10,581 nt of DNA from Deltaproteobacteria bacterium (GTDB taxonomy: Bacteria; Desulfobacterota; Desulfomonilia; UBA1062): NCBI GenBank assembly GCA_020053185.1, contig JAGVNP010000114.1, positions 1 through 10,581 of the forward strand, written 5' to 3'. Below the pieces are notes generated by a model. It saw only the letters and a program-made list of their open reading frames with translations, searched no databases and was not told the DNA's origin. Made by a program: the position numbers and the translations under genes. Shown here one piece after another: positions 7,299-10,581 of this stretch (the stretch's first letter is position 1; each line of letters starts with the position of its first letter).

Positions 7299-7314
7299 CT
7301 GCCGGATATTTGTT
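7299..7314 (-). promoter_or_regulatory. Conserved leader block of MPE2
   Basis: This is the second copy of the 16-mer AACAAATATCCGGCAG (minus strand), identical to the one in the MPE1 leader and at the same distance from the -10 box. Downstream similarity resumes at TTTATTC-CAATGG just before the ribosome-binding site, so the whole leader appears to be shared. Confidence 0.5.
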
Positions 7315-7325
7315 ATATATGCTGC

Positions 7326-7354
7326 ATATTAGCTTAAAAGATAGACTAGGTCAA
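7326..7354 (-). promoter_or_regulatory. Sigma-70-type promoter of MPE2
   Basis: On the minus strand TTGACC (7354-7349) is followed after 17 bp by TAATAT (7331-7326). The spacing and -35 box are identical to the MPE1 promoter although the spacer sequence differs, which suggests that the boxes are under selection. The -35 box overlaps the first unit of the adjacent heptad array. Confidence 0.65.
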
Positions 7355-7580
7355 TAGTGACAAGTGACAAGTAACAAGTGACAAGTGACAAGTGTTAAGA
7401 AAGGGACAAAGGAACCGGCACAAAGTTGAAAGCTCAAAAAGAACGGTTTAAGGTGTAGGGTACAGGGTGTAAGGATTACAAATTTCGGATTTCGAATTGC
7501 GAATTTCGGAATGTAAACACCGAACATAGAACATTGAACAGCAAAATGAACGAGTTACGCTTTACGAATTACGAATAATG
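7350..7580. repeat. Long imperfect heptad repeat array upstream of MPE2
   Basis: About 33 units of 7 bp in several successive themes: GTGACAA (five near-perfect copies at 7357-7391, 26 of 28 neighbour matches), then A/G-rich words, then NNAGGGT words (GTAGGGT, ACAGGGT), TTTCGGA/TTTCGAA words at 7483-7510, CANNGAA words at 7518-7538, and NNTTACG words at 7553-7573. There is no ORF of note. Together with the nested palindromic element and the 7744 array it accounts for the 525-bp gene-free stretch 7258-7782. Confidence 0.75.
7417..7500 (+). repeat. Left copy of an inverted repeat module flanking the S8 protease gene
   Basis: Bases 7417-7474 match the reverse complement of 10128-10185 at 56 of 58 positions. 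Bases 7473-7500 match the reverse complement of 10061-10088 at 27 of 28. The two matching parts are adjacent here; in the right copy they are separated by 41 bp of CCTC-type heptads. The module is itself part of the heptad array. Confidence 0.9.
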
Positions 7581-7740
7581 AGTCTCCCTCCACTGGGAGA
7601 CTGTGTCACAATCAGGGAAATGCCATGTTTGTCATTCTGAACGAAGTGAAGAATCTCATAAAATCAATGAGTTGGAAAATAGAGATTCTTCGGCTAACGC
7701 CTCAGAATGACATTACGACACAGCCTCCAAGGGAGAGGGG
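7581..7740. mobile_element. Nested palindromic MITE-like element
   Basis: The inner element (7630-7712) has a perfect 11-bp inverted terminal repeat, TGTCATTCTGA and TCAGAATGACA, with longer arms through AAGAATCTC/GAGATTCTT. This is a dispersed-repeat type seen in many bacteria. It lies inside a second, imperfect inverted pair: CTCCCT...GACTGTGTC on the left (7584-7607) and GACACAGCCTCC...GGGAG on the right (7717-7735). No ORF is present, so any movement would need a transposase in trans. The element sits 43 bp downstream of the S8 protease stop codon and could fold as its terminator. TTTACGAAT occurs on both flanks (7561 and 7741), but those flanks are themselves repeats. Confidence 0.75.
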
Positions 7741-7743
7741 TTT

Positions 7744-7799
7744 ACGAATCACAAATCACGATTTCCGAATTTCGAATAACGATTAACGAATCACGAATT
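7744..7799. repeat. Imperfect heptad repeat array overlapping the S8 protease 3' end
   Basis: Eight 7-bp units of ACGAATC type, with 36 of 49 neighbour matches. The array contains the protease stop codon (7783-7785) and the codons for its last four residues, FVIR. The 14-mer ATTTCGAATAACGA at its centre recurs on the minus strand at 10046-10059. Confidence 0.8.
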
Positions 7800-10026
7800 T
7801 CAGCCAGCACAGATTTCCAACAAAGACCATAAGAAATAACATTAATGGATTAATTGCATTAGTATCTGTTGAGGCAATAAAACAAATGCCTCCTCCGCCA
7901 CCGCCACCGCCACTATCTCCTCCCTCGTCATCTTCTCCGCTTCCTGATGAGGGATCAGCAGTGGTGGCAAAGGCCACATCGGAATATCCTGAGTCGCCGT
8001 CAATGTTATATGCCCTTATGCGATAATAATATGTAGTGGATGCGCTAAGTCCTGCATTGCTGTAATTCTTAATGTCCCTGCCAGCAGTTGCTATCTGAGT
8101 GTAGTCTAAATCTGTTTCGGTTTTTCTCTCTATTTTGAAACCCAGTTCATTCGGGATGTTATCAGTCCATGAAAGATTTATTCGTGAACTTGAGATTGCA
8201 GTCGAAGTAAGGCCACTTAGCGAGCCCCTAAGCGTTCTGAGTACATCCAGGGCATTAAAGGCATTGATCCTGCCGCCGGAAACGGTTTTTCCGTTTAAGG
8301 CATCCTTTTTATCGACAGTAGCCAGGATGCATTCTTTTACCTGTGCGAGAGTAATGTCAGGGTCAAAACTCCACAAAAGTCCAGCAAGCCCTGAAACATG
8401 GGGGGTGGCCATTGAGGTGCCGTTCATGTATTGATAGTCTACATCTGGTTCATTTGAAGAAGTTGCATCTGGATCTGCAGCAGTGATTTTCACATTATCA
8501 ATATACCATCCGTCAGCCGTGGTTTCATCGTCAGAGGTAAAGAAAAACTGTATATAGACTGACTCCTCCCCATCATATGCGCCAAGATCCACATATACAT
8601 TCTTCCAGTTGTCAGAAAGATTTCCGGAGATCCCATTTGTATAGAAAGTCGTATTTATTAATGCGGTCTGATCTTGCCACGTAACCCCGTTTGTAGAAGT
8701 TTTGATTTTCAAATAATCTCTTCCGGTTTCCGAAGATCCTCTTAGTTGAAACTCAAGCTTTGTTCCGCTCAAACCAGAGAACGAGTGCTGTGTCTGTATC
8801 CATGAGCTTGTGTTATTTTCATACGATCCGGAAGAACTGTCTGTAATGCATGGATTGCCGCTGAATAAAATGATTTCCCATGAGCTTGTCCCGCCGGTAG
8901 ACCATTCTCCCATACCGCCACTGAAGTTATCACTCCATGCCGTTTGTCTTATGGGCATGGCACTTAAGATGCTTTTTCCTGGCGCTCCCACATCAACAGA
9001 TGTCCTGCCATAATTGGAAAAGGAGCATAAGGCATCATTCTGATCGGTTGCAGCAACAGAGATGATGTTCGGCAGATCATAGCTTGCCGGATAAAATGGT
9101 TTTATTTCGCTATCGTTATTCTTTGCGTCATTTCCTGCTGCAGCAACAAATAATATGCCGGCATTATTTGCACTGGAAATAGCAGCTCTTTCAGTGTCGG
9201 AAGCAGTAGAATAGCCTCCAAAGCTTGCATTGATGATTTTCGCCCCATGGGCTATCGCGTAATCAATAGCATCAACCTCATCTGAAACAGATCCGTTGCC
9301 AAAAGCATCCAGAAACCGTACAGGCATGATCCGGACATTCCAGCATACTCCTGCCACACCTGTATTATTATGGCCTTTTGCAGCCATTATGCCGGCAACA
9401 TGCGTACCGTGGCTGTCGACATCCATTGGATCGTTGTCATTATCCACAAAGTCCCAGCCCTGTATGATATTGCCAACAAGATCAGGGTGATAGTAGTCCA
9501 CCCCTGTATCGATTACTGCTATGACAACACTGCTGCTCCCAGTTACAATATCCCATGCCTCAGTCGCATCGATATCAGCGTCACTGGTGCCTCCCGGGTC
9601 ATTGTTTACAGGCTGACCTGTATTATTGAGTCCCCATAAATATCCCCAGAAAAAATCATTGGGGATTGTTGATGCGCGATGCCGCAGGTAATTCGGCTCA
9701 GCATATTCTATATTGGGGTCATTTTTATAGATTTCCAGGACATATTCAACGCTCAAATCTGATGGAAGTTTCAGGCGGTACGCATCAATTATCTTCAAGT
9801 GCTTTATGGTTCTCATGCCCAGGCGGGAATGGATGCTCTTTATGCTGGAAGCAGTCACGCCTGATTTATATTTTACCAGTAGCTCTCCAGGTACATATTC
9901 TTGATTAAATAAGGGGGCGGAATTGCTCTGCGCGACTGCAAAGCCTGCTGCTATAAGAAATAAAAAAAGGATTGCGAGAAAGAACGTTTTTTTGCGTGCA
10001 ATGATATTCAACATATATTTAATCAT
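7783..10026 (-). CDS. Secreted subtilisin-like (S8) serine protease with inserted beta-sandwich, Fn3 domain and CFI/transmembrane C-terminus
   Basis: A 747-aa exported protease. Order: signal peptide (RKK, then a hydrophobic core, ending near VAQ33); a prodomain of the fervidolysin/I9-like type (about 44-115, PGELLVKYK); and an S8 catalytic domain with D173 (AVIDTGVD), H206 (SHGTHVAG), oxyanion N299 (AAAGND) and S538 (GTSMATPH). N299 and S538 are 239 residues apart, against about 66 in subtilisin. The excess is a MAM/immune-inhibitor-A-like jelly-roll (about 362-516, ending GWYIDNVKI). A fibronectin type III domain follows (about 602-690), then an acidic-to-Gly8 linker, ICFIAST (C715), one hydrophobic helix (about 725-740) and a KFVIR end. 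The tail resembles Cys-plus-TM sorting signals such as JDVT-CTERM. The ATG at 10026 has only a weak AGGA site. No promoter is evident apart from the upstream repeat array. Confidence 0.92.
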   Translation of the reverse strand: MIKYMLNIIARKKTFFLAILFLFLIAAGFAVAQSNSAPLFNQEYVPGELLVKYKSGVTASSIKSIHSRLGMRTIKHLKIIDAYRLKLPSDLSVEYVLEIYKNDPNIEYAEPNYLRHRASTIPNDFFWGYLWGLNNTGQPVNNDPGGTSDADIDATEAWDIVTGSSSVVIAVIDTGVDYYHPDLVGNIIQGWDFVDNDNDPMDVDSHGTHVAGIMAAKGHNNTGVAGVCWNVRIMPVRFLDAFGNGSVSDEVDAIDYAIAHGAKIINASFGGYSTASDTERAAISSANNAGILFVAAAGNDAKNNDSEIKPFYPASYDLPNIISVAATDQNDALCSFSNYGRTSVDVGAPGKSILSAMPIRQTAWSDNFSGGMGEWSTGGTSSWEIILFSGNPCITDSSSGSYENNTSSWIQTQHSFSGLSGTKLEFQLRGSSETGRDYLKIKTSTNGVTWQDQTALINTTFYTNGISGNLSDNWKNVYVDLGAYDGEESVYIQFFFTSDDETTADGWYIDNVKITAADPDATSSNEPDVDYQYMNGTSMATPHVSGLAGLLWSFDPDITLAQVKECILATVDKKDALNGKTVSGGRINAFNALDVLRTLRGSLSGLTSTAISSSRINLSWTDNIPNELGFKIERKTETDLDYTQIATAGRDIKNYSNAGLSASTTYYYRIRAYNIDGDSGYSDVAFATTADPSSGSGEDDEGGDSGGGGGGGGICFIASTDTNAINPLMLFLMVFVGNLCWLKFVIR

Positions 10027-10042
10027 CTATTCCTGTACCGTT

Positions 10043-10280
10043 TTTCGTTATTCGAAATCCGTAATTCGAAATCCGAAATTTGTAATCCCTTTATCCTCGC
10101 TCCTCGAACCTCGATCCTCAGTCCTTACCTTACACCCTGCACCCTACACCTTAAATCGTTCTTTTTGAGCTTTCAACTTTGTGCCATAGTGCCTCTGTGC
10201 CTTTATTCTTTTAACTATTTACTCGTCACTCGTTACTATTTACTTTTCACTATTCACTCATTACGATTTACTATTCACTT
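10043..10280. repeat. Long imperfect heptad repeat array upstream of the S8 protease
   Basis: About 34 units of 7 bp fill the whole 234-bp gap. The themes in order are ATTCGAA/ATCCGAA, NNNCCTC (four in a row at 10092-10119), ACCNNNN (ACCCTGC, ACCCTAC), a less regular stretch including three GTGCC at 8-bp steps (10182-10202), and NNNACTN words at 10211-10280 (39 of 56 neighbour matches from 10218). It runs 18 bp into the coding end of the neighbouring gene. Confidence 0.8.
10061..10185 (-). repeat. Right copy of the inverted repeat module flanking the S8 protease gene
   Basis: This is the partner of 7417-7500 in inverted orientation. The two conserved parts (10128-10185 and 10061-10088) are split here by 39 bp (41 by alignment) of CCTC-type heptads. 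On the minus strand, TTGAAA and TAAGGT are 17 bp apart inside the core (10174-10146). They could act as a weak promoter toward the protease, but the -10 match is poor. Confidence 0.85.
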
Positions 10281-10581
10281 CTTCTGTTTTCTGAAATCGC
10301 GGGGGTATAGGTTTTTTCTTCATGAGTGCATGAAACTTTGTAAAATCTCCGGTTTTTTGTGCATATTCACGTGCCTTTTTGAGATCAAATTGCCACTGTC
10401 TCATCTCATCAACATAGTCAGCACGCATCTGTGTAAATTCTTTTATCTGTTCTTCTTCATACTGAGCCTGCTCTTGTGAAGCTTCATAGCGCTTAAGTTC
10501 TTCAGGACTCATCTTGTCCAGTTTTTCTTGTTTTTTCTGCTCAAGCATTTCCATGAATTCTTTGCTTGAGCGGGGCTCGGT
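10261..10581 (-). CDS. Charged, coiled-coil-prone hypothetical protein, C-terminal part (5' end outside window)
   Basis: I do not recognise this protein. The frame is open to the right edge: nine codons before the internal ATG (10554) are in frame without a stop, so 106 residues are visible and the true start lies outside. The sequence is rich in Glu, Lys and Gln. It has a long, probably helical stretch (residues about 9-85) with heptad-like spacing, then a Pro/Lys segment (KKKPIPPRF). No catalytic motif, cysteine or membrane segment is visible. The last five residues (VNSKS) and the stop codon lie within the heptad repeat array, so the original C-terminus may have been different. It lies upstream of the protease gene on the same strand, but the 234-bp repeat-filled gap argues against tight coupling. 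Confidence 0.65.
   Translation of the reverse strand, partial: TEPRSSKEFMEMLEQKKQEKLDKMSPEELKRYEASQEQAQYEEEQIKEFTQMRADYVDEMRQWQFDLKKAREYAQKTGDFTKFHALMKKKPIPPRFQKTEEVNSKS

Noticed and set aside
7357..7398. CRISPR-like array
   Set aside because: The units are 7 bp with no spacers, so this is a short tandem repeat.
10165..10479. 104-aa ORF on the plus strand
   Set aside because: Its first third is translated heptad repeat and the rest is antisense to the charged hypothetical gene.

Overview
The window looks like a moderate-GC, Gram-negative chromosome segment from the Desulfobacterota (deltaproteobacterial) or Nitrospirota type of lineage. The clues are an AsmA-like envelope protein, a FadL-type outer-membrane channel, two Tat-exported phosphoesterases and three proteins carrying C-terminal Cys-Phe-Ile (CFI) sorting-type tails. 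This assignment is an inference; there is no rRNA or other phylogenetic marker here.

Layout: a 5'-truncated AsmA-family gene (+, to 1682) converges on a Tat-exported metallophosphoesterase (-, 1776-3437, called MPE1 here). MPE1 is divergent from a FadL/OmpP1 outer-membrane protein (+, 3783-5120). That gene converges on a second, paralogous metallophosphoesterase (-, 5428-7257, MPE2). Then come a subtilisin-like S8 protease with an inserted beta-sandwich domain and a CFI-plus-transmembrane tail (-, 7783-10026) and a short charged protein truncated by the window edge (-, 10261 onward). All products with a visible N-terminus appear to be exported, so the theme is cell envelope or secretion. Nothing shows that the six genes form one pathway, and every intergenic gap is large enough for separate transcription. 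The two phosphoesterase genes share a promoter (TTGACC, 17-bp spacer, TAATA[A/T]) and a conserved leader.

The least ordinary part is the intergenic DNA. Almost every gap is filled with imperfect 7-bp-period tandem repeats. They use several related word families (for example GTGAATA-like, TTCGAAT-like and CCTCGAA-like), reused in shuffled order in different gaps and on both strands. The arrays press against, or run into, the 3' ends of genes and supply the last codons of two of them. They stop at the -35 boxes of the two phosphoesterase promoters. A 58-bp module of this material is present as a 56/58 inverted pair flanking the protease gene. Two palindromic MITE/REP-like elements (5316-5379 and a nested one at 7581-7740) and a 9-bp-period tract (5228-5263) complete the non-coding content. 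No RNA gene, CRISPR array, insertion-sequence transposase or replication origin was seen.
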